A stretch of 64,000 nt of DNA from Nitrospira japonica. Lineage in GTDB: Bacteria; Nitrospirota; Nitrospiria; Nitrospirales; Nitrospiraceae. Positions 53,096 through 61,800 of the stretch are shown in pieces. The translations under genes were made by a program, and so were the position numbers. Under the pieces are notes generated by a model. It was given only the letters and a program-made list of their open reading frames with translations. It searched no databases and was not told where the DNA came from. How positions within the stretch are numbered: the first letter of the stretch is position 1; each line of letters opens with the position of its first letter. The DNA lies in assembly GCF_900169565.1 (NCBI RefSeq), contig NZ_LT828648.1, positions 434,001-498,000 of the forward strand, given 5' to 3'.

Positions 53096-53192
53096 GTGGG
53101 TTTTACACTCATGTAATCACTGGGTAACCACGAAGCAACATTATAGCGATACAGTTTGTGCAATCACATTATCAATCAAGGAGGAGAGGATC

Positions 53193-53576
53193 ATGGTCAC
53201 CGTTGGACAATTGATGAAGCAGGATCTTGTCACCGTCGACACAGGCACCTCTGTCGTCGAGGCGGCCAAGTTGATGAAGGCTTGCAACGTCGGCAGCGTG
53301 CTCGTCTCTCAAGAGAACCGCATTGTCGGTATCGTCACCGAATCGGACGTCGTCAGAAAATTCGTCGGCGTCGATCGCGTCGCGTACTTCACCCCCGTTG
53401 AGTCGATCATGAGTAGTCCCGTGTTGGGCATCGAAGCACGCAGGCCGATTACGGAGGCGGCCGACCTCATGAACAAGCACCGCACCCGCCATCTGGGCGT
53501 CACGAAGGCCGGCGCCATCGTCGGCGTCGTGTCCGTGCGAGATTTCCTCCAGCCGGTGGCCGTCGACGACTTCTAG
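53193..53576 (+). CDS. Two-CBS-domain protein
   Basis: A 127-residue stand-alone CBS pair: MVTVGQLMKQDLVTVDTGTS with SVLVSQENRIVGIVTESDVV, then SPVLGIEARRPITEAADLMN with HLGVTKAGAIVGVVSVRDFL. Such Bateman modules bind adenine nucleotides and act as energy sensors, usually with a partner protein, unknown here. AAGGAGGAGAGGATC precedes the ATG. An additional CBS protein with PilZ lies at 58939. Confidence 0.9.
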   Translation: MVTVGQLMKQDLVTVDTGTSVVEAAKLMKACNVGSVLVSQENRIVGIVTESDVVRKFVGVDRVAYFTPVESIMSSPVLGIEARRPITEAADLMNKHRTRHLGVTKAGAIVGVVSVRDFLQPVAVDDF

Positions 53577-53690
53577 GACCTCCCTCGGATCGGCGCCCTG
53601 CTCAATCGGCCGGGCCGCCTTCAGGAGGCGTCACAATCCGGTGTGCATTGGCGTTGATTGGATGTCGAGGCGTGACGTGAAGGCGATGAA

Positions 53691-54434
53691 TCAGGTGTCG
53701 GACCGCAGTTTGTATCCTACCCCCCGCACCGTGACGATCAACTTCGGAACGCCGGAATTCTCTTCGATCTTCTGGCGGAGGGAATGGATATGGACGTCGA
53801 GGGCGTGTTCTTCCAGCGCGTAGCCGTCCCCCCAGACACAGTTCAACATTTCTTGCCTGGTAAAGACCCGGCAGGGAGACTCGAGAAAACATCGCAGAAT
53901 GAGAAACTCTTTGGGCGTCAGGTTCACGCTTCGTCCGCTGACCGTGACTTCGTGACGATCAAGGTCCATCTGCAGGATTCCGGCAAAGCTATAGGTCGCG
54001 GGCTTTCTGCCCAACTCCGTGCGGCGCAGGACCGCTCGAACCCTCGCGATCAGTTCCCGGGCGCTTCGACCGCACAAGATGAGATCCGCCCCGCGGTCGA
54101 GATCGTCAAGATACGTTTCCTCTTCAGTGTCGTTGGCGCCGTTGACGCTCTTGACGTCCTGAACGGCGATAATGGGAACGGATCGCAGGTTCGCCTGCAA
54201 CCGAAGCCGGTTAAAGCTGCAGGTCTGACGATCCGCGACGATCAGCGACGGAGTGGCATGTTGCGCAGCCTCGAGCGCGGCCTGCTCGTTGGTGGTCATC
54301 AAGACCCCGTACCCGGCATCCTTGAGACTGGTTTCAAATGCCGATCGGGCCTGTTCGCTATTGGTAATAAGGAGAATCGTATCCTTCGGTGTCGTCATGG
54401 TGGGGACCTGCGATGAGCTCATCATGTCGTGCAA
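53691..54434 (-). CDS. Atypical OmpR-type response regulator
   Basis: A 247-residue regulator with a winged-helix DNA-binding C terminus (LTPKEFLILRCFLESPCRVF; TRQEMLNCVWGDGYALEEHA; DVHIHSLRQKIEE). The receiver keeps Asp68 (LIVADRQ), but the acidic pair that binds Mg2+ reads Thr24-Asn25-Ser26 (ILLITNSEQ) and the conserved Lys near the end is missing (DLILCGRSAREL). It probably works without phosphorylation. Start may instead be the Met at 54398. No kinase is adjacent. Confidence 0.85.
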   Translation of the reverse strand: MHDMMSSSQVPTMTTPKDTILLITNSEQARSAFETSLKDAGYGVLMTTNEQAALEAAQHATPSLIVADRQTCSFNRLRLQANLRSVPIIAVQDVKSVNGANDTEEETYLDDLDRGADLILCGRSARELIARVRAVLRRTELGRKPATYSFAGILQMDLDRHEVTVSGRSVNLTPKEFLILRCFLESPCRVFTRQEMLNCVWGDGYALEEHALDVHIHSLRQKIEENSGVPKLIVTVRGVGYKLRSDT

Positions 54435-54700
54435 GCACTCTAATGCGTTTTCACAAAATCGCGATTAACGCAAACGACCGGAAGATTTGATTATTTGTTA
54501 ACAGCGACTGCACTGCACAGGCGCCCGCCATGAGATCGGACAGCCCGTTTCCTGCCGCTTCGCAGAACAGTACTTCGTAGGATCGAGAGAGTCCGTTATG
54601 GCAAGGATGCGCGAGGCCCGAAGGCCCGCAATGTGGAAAGTAGAAGAACGGATTCCAACGGGGGACAGGAAATGGTCAGACCGACGCTCGACTGCCTGAG

Positions 54701-55354
54701 TTACTTGACCTTGGAGAAGTCTGCGTTGATTTTCGCTTCTTTGCCGTCCTGAAAATTGACGACGAACACCGATACGGCGTTGGGATCGAAACTCTCATAG
54801 GAGAACACGGCGGTAAACCGTGACCGATAGGCGGGACCGCTGCCTTCATTTTTTCTCCCGCGCTCGGCTTTCCCGATATCGATCGGCTTGATTCGTTTCG
54901 TGCCTTGCTGCATCTCGATCAATGCGCCTTCGGCGAAGTATTCGTCGTCGCCGCACAGCTGTACTTCGACTTCCATGTTCGGCATGTCGACGACCTTCTT
55001 GATGAATTCCTCCGGCATGCGGATTTCCGTCTTTCTCTTCTTCGACTCGGATGCCTCCTGGCGGCCGAACGCCTCCAACCGATACCGCTTCGTCCGAAGC
55101 ACCGCGCTCGCTCCGCAGGAATCCTTTTCCGGATCGGCGCCGACCCTGGTCGCCATCGACGCTTGCTGGAGTACTTTTTTGACTTCTTCCGGAGAATTGG
55201 CCTTATCCATTGGCGCGCGGCCCGCTTCCAGAGCCTTTTGGGCATCCTCCATCGACAATTTCACGTCGATGGACCAGGCCGGTATCGCTCCAGCCAAGAC
55301 CATATAGGCGCAGGCGGTCAGTTTCAGCGCGTCTCCCCATCCTCGAACTGCCAT
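54701..55354 (-). CDS. Exported protein, unknown function
   Basis: A 217-residue protein with a signal peptide (MAVRGWGDALKLTACAYMVL, ending at AWS). The middle is helical (MEDAQKALEAGRAPMDKANS; SPEEVKKVLQQASMATRVG), the C-terminal half beta-rich (FTAVFSYESFDPNAVSVFVV). Two Cys in the mature form. No family recognised. The ATG at 55354 follows CTGGAGGACCTC, which decides against the longer frame to 55474. Confidence 0.72.
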   Translation of the reverse strand: MAVRGWGDALKLTACAYMVLAGAIPAWSIDVKLSMEDAQKALEAGRAPMDKANSPEEVKKVLQQASMATRVGADPEKDSCGASAVLRTKRYRLEAFGRQEASESKKRKTEIRMPEEFIKKVVDMPNMEVEVQLCGDDEYFAEGALIEMQQGTKRIKPIDIGKAERGRKNEGSGPAYRSRFTAVFSYESFDPNAVSVFVVNFQDGKEAKINADFSKVK

Positions 55355-55449
55355 GAGGTCCTCCAGAAAGATGGCAAACAAGAGTCGGCATTGTACGGAA
55401 AGCCTTTCATCATTGCAATCCGCTGGCTGCCGATCGTCATCACCGCTGG

Positions 55450-56085
55450 CTAGTCCGGCGACATCCGAGCCCAATTTTCGTATGGCTTCTGCCGATATAT
55501 TTGCACGATATCCGCCGGCATCGGCACACCCGCTTGGCTCAGTAGACCATGGACCACGCGCAACGGCAACCCCACCACCGTGGTGAAGTCGCCGTCAAAC
55601 GATTCGATCAGTTCCACGCCGGGACCCTGAATGGAATAGGATCCGGCCTTACCCAGGCTGTCTCCGGTGGCCAGATATCGTTCGTGCGCATCGGCCTCGT
55701 ACGCTCTCATGCGGACCTGCGTCGTCTCCAGTTTCGTTTTGTCGAATCCTCGCGTCAGCGACACGACTGTCACGGCCGTGTGCACCTCATGCCGGCGTCC
55801 TGCCAACGCGCGCAATGTCCTGCGTGCGTCTTCCAGGTCATACGGCTTGCCCAGTACCGCCCCCTCCAACTCGATCAGCGTATCACTCCCGATGACGACG
55901 GCTTCCGGATCGATCGCCGCTATGGAGTGCGCTTTTCGTTTCGCAAAGAAGGACGCCAGTTCCGGCGCCGTTCGGCCGGCGATGATTTGCTCGTCGCAGA
56001 CGGGAGATCGAACGTCGAAGGTCAGGCCCAGCAAGGAGAGCAGCGTACGGCGCCTGGGCGATGTCGACGCGAGGACTACCCGCAT
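55450..56085 (-). CDS. maf: Maf family nucleoside triphosphate pyrophosphatase
   Basis: House-cleaning enzyme that hydrolyses non-canonical or specific nucleoside triphosphates. The 211-residue protein has the start LASTSPRRRTLLSLLGL, then VIGSDTLIELEGAVLGKPYD and TVVSLTRGF, closely following YhdE/YceF-type proteins; the Asp of SDTL and Lys of LGKP are catalytic in the family. Its start overlaps the dus stop by 10 bases. Confidence 0.9.
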   Translation of the reverse strand: MRVVLASTSPRRRTLLSLLGLTFDVRSPVCDEQIIAGRTAPELASFFAKRKAHSIAAIDPEAVVIGSDTLIELEGAVLGKPYDLEDARRTLRALAGRRHEVHTAVTVVSLTRGFDKTKLETTQVRMRAYEADAHERYLATGDSLGKAGSYSIQGPGVELIESFDGDFTTVVGLPLRVVHGLLSQAGVPMPADIVQIYRQKPYENWARMSPD

Positions 56086-57269
56086 CGGGAAGCCAGAGAA
56101 ACTGCCTCTTCGACTTCCGTATCGTCGGTGAGGACTTCGACACCGGCGGACCGAACGGCGGAAGCCCGGTCCAGGTGGGCCGCAAGCGCGGCCTTGACGT
56201 CGGCAAGGGAAGATACCTGAAACATGGCCGCCCTGAGCGCGGCGGCGCCTGGAAACCCTTTACAATACCAGCCGAGATGTTTGCGCATGTTTCGGAATCG
56301 ATCAGCGCCCCACTGCCGCTCGAACCAGCTCGCATGTTCAAGCATGAGATCGAATCGCACCGAGAAAGGGGGAGTCCATAACTGCGGCGCCGGCTGGGGA
56401 TCAAGACCGGCGACGAGGCTTGCACGACGAACCGCCTCTTTGTCGCGGAAGAGCCAGGGCGCTCCCAATGCGCCCCGGCCGATCAACACGCCGTCCACTC
56501 CCGTCTCCCGAACCCGGCACGCAGCTTCCGCAAGACTGTGAACGTCGCCGTTTCCAAACAAAAGCGTATCGGTACCCCGCACCACCTCGGCGGCCCGTGC
56601 AATGGCATGCCAGTCCGCCTGCCCCCGATACATTTGTTGCAAGGTCCGCCCATGCAGTGAGATTACGGCGGGGCGCTCGAGCAGCAGATGCTCGATCCAG
56701 CGGTCCACGATGACGGCGTCATAGCCAAGCCTGGTCTTGACCGACAACGGAATAGTCCGGCGGTGAATTGTCGAAGCGGATCGACACCGGTCACTCAACC
56801 GGCGAATGATTTCGGCCCGCGCTGACTTGATCCCCGCAGACTCCAGCGATTGGCCGGCCGCCCAATCCTCGATGCCCCGGCGGGCCGCACGCATCACCTG
56901 GCGGGCGAGATCGGGAGTCTTGATCAGGCCGGCGCCCGAACCGGACGACGCGACGTTTCGCGAAGGGCATCCCATGTTGATGTCCAATCCGTCGAATCCC
57001 AGTTCGCAGATCGCATGGGCTGCCTGATAGAACAATTCCGGATCTTTACCATAGAGTTGCGCCACGATCGGCCGCTCCAGCTCGCCGTACATCAGCGAGT
57101 CGAGCAGAAACTCCGGCCCCCGACACACGTCGTGAACGTGTGTAAACTCCGTATAGAGCACGTCCGGTTTTCCGTGAGAGGCGACCATATGACGAAACGC
57201 CGCATCGGTCACGCCGTCCATCGGAGAAAGTCCCAGAATCGGGCGCGGCAGGCTCAGCCAAAAACTCAT
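56076..57269 (-). CDS. dus: tRNA-dihydrouridine synthase
   Basis: FMN enzyme that reduces uridine in tRNA D-loops. The 397-residue protein starts LGLSPMDGVTDAAFRHMVAS, has the catalytic Cys in INMGCPSRNV, then SVKTRLGYD, VISLHGRTLQQMYRGQADW (FMN phosphate-binding His) and FGNGDVHS. The region after the catalytic loop carries a 40-residue insert (DWAAGQSLESAGIKSARAEI onward) compared with typical Dus. Overlaps both the upstream DUF692 gene (4 bases) and maf. Confidence 0.92.
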   Translation of the reverse strand: MSFWLSLPRPILGLSPMDGVTDAAFRHMVASHGKPDVLYTEFTHVHDVCRGPEFLLDSLMYGELERPIVAQLYGKDPELFYQAAHAICELGFDGLDINMGCPSRNVASSGSGAGLIKTPDLARQVMRAARRGIEDWAAGQSLESAGIKSARAEIIRRLSDRCRSASTIHRRTIPLSVKTRLGYDAVIVDRWIEHLLLERPAVISLHGRTLQQMYRGQADWHAIARAAEVVRGTDTLLFGNGDVHSLAEAACRVRETGVDGVLIGRGALGAPWLFRDKEAVRRASLVAGLDPQPAPQLWTPPFSVRFDLMLEHASWFERQWGADRFRNMRKHLGWYCKGFPGAAALRAAMFQVSSLADVKAALAAHLDRASAVRSAGVEVLTDDTEVEEAVSLASRCG

Positions 57270-58765
57270 CGTGTCAACTCTCCGTCCGTCTCGATAGCCG
57301 GCGACCGACGTTCGTTCGCGTCCGCGTAAGCCGATCGCAGCAGCGCGGCTTCGCGATCGGCGAGCGGAGACAACTGCGGCGCCCGCTCACAGACGAACTC
57401 CTGAAATCGCGAGATCTTCAGAAGAAAGAAATCATACGACTCTGATGCGACCCGAACGTCTCGAAACCACCACGGCACGAACTCGTCGAGCACGATGCCG
57501 GCCTCTGCAAGCAGCCGGCACGTGTCCGGGAACATATCCGTCAGTTGCCCGCCCCATCGAAGAATTTCGTTCGGCAAATACCCGGCGGTGTATCGCGCCA
57601 AGCCGGCACCGTCCTCCTGCACGGCTTGCCATTCGGGCCCGGATGGGCTCAGCAGGCCTGATGCCGTCCTCGCGTAGCGGACGTATTGCTTCTCCAATCC
57701 CTTCCGCTCCTGTTGCGTCACGGCCGATTGGCGGACGACCGATTCCGATCCCCCATCGTCCTGCCTCGTACGCCGTGGATCCCGCGTCATTGTGCTGGCG
57801 ACCTGGCCATGAAACCGCCGGTCGGCCAAGCGGAACTCATTGGCAATCAATGCGACGTCCTTGTTGTCCACTTCCAAGGCAACGGCACGAAGATGGCGGA
57901 GCTTGGGATGGGCCAACGTTTGTTCGAGCAGGTCCCACAATACTGACGGAATCTCGGCCTCATGGGCGTCGATCCATGCTGGATGCGCCGCGGCTGCATC
58001 GCTGACAACGTCCGCATCGCGCTCAGCCAGCCCGGCCACATGAATTTCCACTACACGCTCGAGCGGAAATTCATCGAGAAACCGCTCGACGAATTGGTCC
58101 AGCGGCCCATGCTGCCCGACGCTTCCATAACGATACACCGTCCAGAGATGCCCGATGTCCAGGACCAGGCCGCATGCAACACGGTCCGTCACCCTTCGAA
58201 AGAACTGGGGCACAGCCAGATCGCCCGCGGAAAAGTAGGTCAGCGGAGCCATCTCCAGCAGAAATAACGGAGAGCCATGCGGAGTCGTCTCCCAATGCAC
58301 ATCCAGCGCTCGCTGTACGAGGGCGATATTGTCCGCGACGACGTCCGCACTGGTTGCCGTATATAAAGGTGGGAGATAGGTGCCGAATGCGAACCCGCCC
58401 ATCTCTTTAGACGCACACTCATGGTTCAACCAGTGACTCTGAATGCTGTTGAGTTGCCGGACCGTCTCTTCCAGTCGTGTCTTGAGATACGGAGAAACCG
58501 GAAAGTCCGGCTGCGTGACCCAGAGCCCCTCACCGTGATATGCCAACGGCATGGCTGGTAACCGGCGTCGAACCTCTTCGAGCATGCCGGTCGTTGCCTG
58601 AAATAATTCGAGATAGGCCGGGTGGAGATCACAACCTTCCAGCTCGTCGAGGAGTGCAAAGAGATCGGGGCTGTAGCAATCCACTGACAAACCGACACCC
58701 AGGCTCGGTATGCGATCGACGCGGCGTTCAAATGCGCTCTGGGGGGAATGCGTAAGAATCATCAA
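57266..58765 (-). CDS. DUF692 (multinuclear iron oxidase) protein with C-terminal extension
   Basis: Residues 20-305 are a DUF692/MNIO TIM barrel, the family of MbnB and TglH that use two or three iron atoms to modify peptide cysteines. Likely iron ligands are all visible: His77 (AYHGEG), His115 (NHECAS), Glu171 (LEMAP), Asp203 and His206 (LDIGHLW), His242 (EIHVAG), Asp266 and His268 (DAH), Glu298 (ALEVD). Residues 350-490 are a separate helical domain (ARYTAGYLPNEILRWGGQL; WWFRDVRVASESYDFFLLK), perhaps a partner-type (DUF2063/HvfC-like) domain fused on. No short precursor peptide is obvious nearby. Starts the dus-maf operon. Confidence 0.82.
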   Translation of the reverse strand: MMILTHSPQSAFERRVDRIPSLGVGLSVDCYSPDLFALLDELEGCDLHPAYLELFQATTGMLEEVRRRLPAMPLAYHGEGLWVTQPDFPVSPYLKTRLEETVRQLNSIQSHWLNHECASKEMGGFAFGTYLPPLYTATSADVVADNIALVQRALDVHWETTPHGSPLFLLEMAPLTYFSAGDLAVPQFFRRVTDRVACGLVLDIGHLWTVYRYGSVGQHGPLDQFVERFLDEFPLERVVEIHVAGLAERDADVVSDAAAAHPAWIDAHEAEIPSVLWDLLEQTLAHPKLRHLRAVALEVDNKDVALIANEFRLADRRFHGQVASTMTRDPRRTRQDDGGSESVVRQSAVTQQERKGLEKQYVRYARTASGLLSPSGPEWQAVQEDGAGLARYTAGYLPNEILRWGGQLTDMFPDTCRLLAEAGIVLDEFVPWWFRDVRVASESYDFFLLKISRFQEFVCERAPQLSPLADREAALLRSAYADANERRSPAIETDGELTR

Positions 58766-58782
58766 AACCGGTCTTGCCAGTG

Positions 58783-58797
58783 GGACAAATTTTGTCC
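58783..58797. promoter_or_regulatory. 15-bp palindrome, operator candidate
   Basis: GGACAAATTTTGTCC has perfect 7-bp arms around one T. It lies 18 bases before the DUF692 gene start and upstream of the divergent CBS-PilZ gene, a typical place for a repressor or metal regulator site. Confidence 0.45.
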
Positions 58798-58938
58798 TAG
58801 TCTAGTCTCCGAAGCAATTGTTTGACAAGGCAAGTCCGTCAATTCGAGAGGAAGTCCCTGTCTGCTATACTTGGCGTACGCCGACGGGTAGACGCCCTCA
58901 CGAATCGCGTGGAACGGCTCAAGAGAGGGTGGTGGGCG

Positions 58939-59712
58939 ATGCCCGGCCCCGAAGAACGACCCCCGACGACAACATCAACCCAATCAACTGTGGTCGCGCA
59001 TATGATGACACCAGGAGTCGTGCAGGTTCCGGGCGATGTGTCCGTCAGCGAGGCCGCGCTGATGCTGGAGCGCGAACAGGCCCCTTGTCTTCTGGTCAAG
59101 GATACGGATGACCAATTCGGCGTCATGACGCCGCACGATATCGTCAAGAAAGTCGTGGCCCAAGGACTCGAGCCGCATGAGATCGAAGTGCGGACCATCA
59201 TGACCCGTCCGGTTCAATTCATCGAATACGACCAGGCGCTCGAAGAAGCCGCAACCATCATGGTGGCAACCGGAGCCTCACTGTTGATCGTCACGAAGCA
59301 GAACCAGCCGGTAGGAGTATTGACCGCTCATAACCTGATGCTCACACCTCCCCGTCGGGCCACGCAGATTCCGACGGTCATCACCGTGATGGGGGATGAC
59401 CCTTCCCTGCAGCACGCGCACAATGCCGTCATTTCGCAGTTAAGCCACCTCGGTTCCTTGGTGCACTCGAAGACGCATATCGCCACGAAGAGCCGCGTCG
59501 TGCTCGCCTTTTCATTGCCGGGTCAGAATACGCCATTGACCATTCACGGAAAGGTGTTGAGCAGCGGCGCGTCCTCCGTCCCGCCGATCGAGCCTTCTGG
59601 GGAAGGGATGAGCGCATCCGAAATCCAGTTCATTGATCCCTCGGACGCCAACCTTGCCCGCCTGAAAGCGTGGGCGCTCCAGGCCTTGCCGGCCTCCTCA
59701 CAATCCGAATAG
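58939..59712 (+). CDS. CBS pair + PilZ-like domain protein
   Basis: A 257-residue cytoplasmic protein. Residues 20-135 form two CBS domains (MMTPGVVQVPGDVSVSEAAL; TIMTRPVQFIEYDQALEEAA). The C-terminal part (150-250) has strands such as SRVVLAFSLPGQNTPLTIHG and a late IQFIDPSDANLARLKAWA, the end of PilZ domains, but the RxxxR motif is not clear. It may join nucleotide sensing to cyclic di-GMP. Start at 58939 follows GGTGGTGGGCG. Confidence 0.75.
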   Translation: MPGPEERPPTTTSTQSTVVAHMMTPGVVQVPGDVSVSEAALMLEREQAPCLLVKDTDDQFGVMTPHDIVKKVVAQGLEPHEIEVRTIMTRPVQFIEYDQALEEAATIMVATGASLLIVTKQNQPVGVLTAHNLMLTPPRRATQIPTVITVMGDDPSLQHAHNAVISQLSHLGSLVHSKTHIATKSRVVLAFSLPGQNTPLTIHGKVLSSGASSVPPIEPSGEGMSASEIQFIDPSDANLARLKAWALQALPASSQSE

Positions 59713-59805
59713 CGTCGCAAAATACCTCTTGGCTTTGACCAATCGCCCCTCAGTTGATAGAATTTCGCACTGAGCGGTCATGCATTGCACTCCGACGAAA
59801 CGGAC

Positions 59806-60855
59806 ATGCCTGTGAAAGCCACGACCAGCCGTTCTCGCACGGTTCTCTCCAATGATGAGATGATGCGTCAGGTTCGAACGATCCTCGAAAGCCCGGAGGA
59901 CGATCTTCAAGCCGGCCTCGTGAAAGAGTTGTTGAGCGGCGTCCTCCGGTTGCACGATTCCCACCTGGAAGCCCTGGACCTCAAGATCGTCAATCGCACC
60001 ATCAAGGAACTGCGTCACGCATTCCGGGTGTTTCACGACTACCGCGATCGACGGAAAATCAGCATATTCGGATCGGCTCGTACCGCCAACGACGATCCCA
60101 ACTACGGCCTCGCGGTTGAATTCGCCAAGCGAATCGTCCGGGAAGGATTCATGGTCATCACGGGCGGCGCGGACGGCATCATGCGTGCGGCCCAGGAGGG
60201 AGCCGGGCGAGAGAACAGTTTCGGCGTCAACATCATGCTGCCGTTCGAGCAAGGCCCGAACGCAACCATCGCCGACGATCCCAAACTGGTCACCTTCAAG
60301 TACTTCTTCACCCGGAAGCTCATCTTTCAAAAAGAGGCCAACGCGATCGCGCTCTTTCCCGGTGGATTCGGCACGCACGACGAAGGATTTGAGATCCTGA
60401 CTTTGGCGCAAACCGGCAAGAGCGACCCGCAACCAATCGTTTGTCTTCAGGCCCCGGGGTGCGATTACTGGGACGAGTGGCAGGGATTCATCACCAGACA
60501 GCTGTTGTCCCGCCAGCTCATCAGCCCGGAGGACCTGTGTCTCTATAAGATCGTCACGTCGGCCGAGGCGGCAGTGGAGGAAATCAAGACGTTCTATCGG
60601 CGATTCCATTCCATCCGCTATGTCGGCCGGCAATTGGTGATCAGAATGAGCAGCCCGCTCTCACAGGAACAGGTTGAAGCCCTCCATGACCAATTCGGCG
60701 ATTTGCTGTCGGAAGGCACATTCGAATCGCACGGGCACCTTCCGGAGGAGCTTGATGAACCGGAACTGACCGGCCTTCCCCGCCTGATGTTCATGTCCAA
60801 CCGCAAGAGCGCCAGCAGACTGCGCCAATTGATCAACCATCTGAATCATCTATAG
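59806..60855 (+). CDS. LOG family protein (long form)
   Basis: A 349-residue Rossmann-fold protein of the LOG (TIGR00730) family, known for cytokinin-activating or nucleotide-5'-monophosphate phosphoribohydrolase activity. Motifs: SIFGSARTANDDP, GGADGIMRAAQEGAG and PGGFGTHDEGFEILTLAQTG (PGGxGTxxE). Typical LOG proteins have about 200 residues; this one adds an N-terminal helical region (about 85 residues) and a C-terminal region (about 60). AMP nucleosidase-like activity is the other option. Confidence 0.83.
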   Translation: MPVKATTSRSRTVLSNDEMMRQVRTILESPEDDLQAGLVKELLSGVLRLHDSHLEALDLKIVNRTIKELRHAFRVFHDYRDRRKISIFGSARTANDDPNYGLAVEFAKRIVREGFMVITGGADGIMRAAQEGAGRENSFGVNIMLPFEQGPNATIADDPKLVTFKYFFTRKLIFQKEANAIALFPGGFGTHDEGFEILTLAQTGKSDPQPIVCLQAPGCDYWDEWQGFITRQLLSRQLISPEDLCLYKIVTSAEAAVEEIKTFYRRFHSIRYVGRQLVIRMSSPLSQEQVEALHDQFGDLLSEGTFESHGHLPEELDEPELTGLPRLMFMSNRKSASRLRQLINHLNHL

Positions 60856-60897
60856 GCGACACGCCGATTGCGCTTTAGTCCCGCCGAGCGCCATGAT

Positions 60898-61788
60898 ATG
60901 CTCCGCGTCGCTATGGCCGGACCGGGCTCGACACCTCGCGCTTCCTTCGTTCCCACCGCCATCCTGTATCATGCCGAATGCGCCGATGGGTTTGGTGCGG
61001 CGTGGGCGCTGTGGCGCGAGTTTCCGTCCGCCCGCTATCTCCCGGTCAAGCACGGCAACCCGCCCCCCGATGGCCTGAGCGGGCAGCGAGTGGTCATCGT
61101 CGATTTCAGCTACAGCCGCCGTCAGCTCGAGGCCATGGCCGGCACGACCGAATCCCTCCTCGTCCTGGATCATCACGTGACGGCGGAGAAGGCGCTGGAA
61201 GGCTTGCCGTATGCGTATTTCGACCTCACGAAGTCCGGCGCGGTGCTCGCCTGGGAATGGGCCAGTTCCAAGCCAGTTCCATGGCTCTTGGAATACATCC
61301 AGGACAAGGATCTCTGGACTTGGACCTTGCCCGCCAGCCGTGAAATCAATGCCGCGGTGGCGTCCTACCCGTTCGACTTCGAGACCTGGAATCATTTCTC
61401 CCGCAAGGACTTGGAGCATGAGGGTCGCGCCATCCTCCGGTACGAGGGCGAAATCGTCAGCAAACTCTCGGCTCAGGCCGTGATGGTCGCATTTCACGGT
61501 GAGACGGTTCCATCCGTCCAAAGTGCGGTACTGACAAGTCAAATCGGGGAGCGATTGTCCGCGGACCATCCGTTTTGCCTGATCTGGCACGATCGGGACG
61601 GCCGCCGCTATTACAGTATGCGGTCGAAAGAAGACGGGGCGGACGTCGGATCGATTGCCGCGTCGTTCGGCGGCGGAGGCCATACGCATGCCGCGGGCTT
61701 TTCCATCCCGCTCGGCTCCGACGGCTCTCTTCCCGACAACCCTGCCCTGCCTCGCCCGCTCTTGAACCGGCGGCGCGGGGCGCCATGA
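60898..61788 (+). CDS. DHH family phosphoesterase
   Basis: A 296-residue member of the DHH superfamily. ECADGFGAAWALW (metal Asp), VVIVDFSYS and the DHH motif itself at LDHHVTAEK are present; GGGGHTHAAGFSIP is the DHHA1-like substrate loop. Family members hydrolyse oligonucleotides, cyclic dinucleotides or pApA; substrate unknown here. The 5' end could also be the ATG at 60913. Confidence 0.87.
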   Translation: MLRVAMAGPGSTPRASFVPTAILYHAECADGFGAAWALWREFPSARYLPVKHGNPPPDGLSGQRVVIVDFSYSRRQLEAMAGTTESLLVLDHHVTAEKALEGLPYAYFDLTKSGAVLAWEWASSKPVPWLLEYIQDKDLWTWTLPASREINAAVASYPFDFETWNHFSRKDLEHEGRAILRYEGEIVSKLSAQAVMVAFHGETVPSVQSAVLTSQIGERLSADHPFCLIWHDRDGRRYYSMRSKEDGADVGSIAASFGGGGHTHAAGFSIPLGSDGSLPDNPALPRPLLNRRRGAP

Positions 61789-61800
61789 TGTTCCTTCGCG

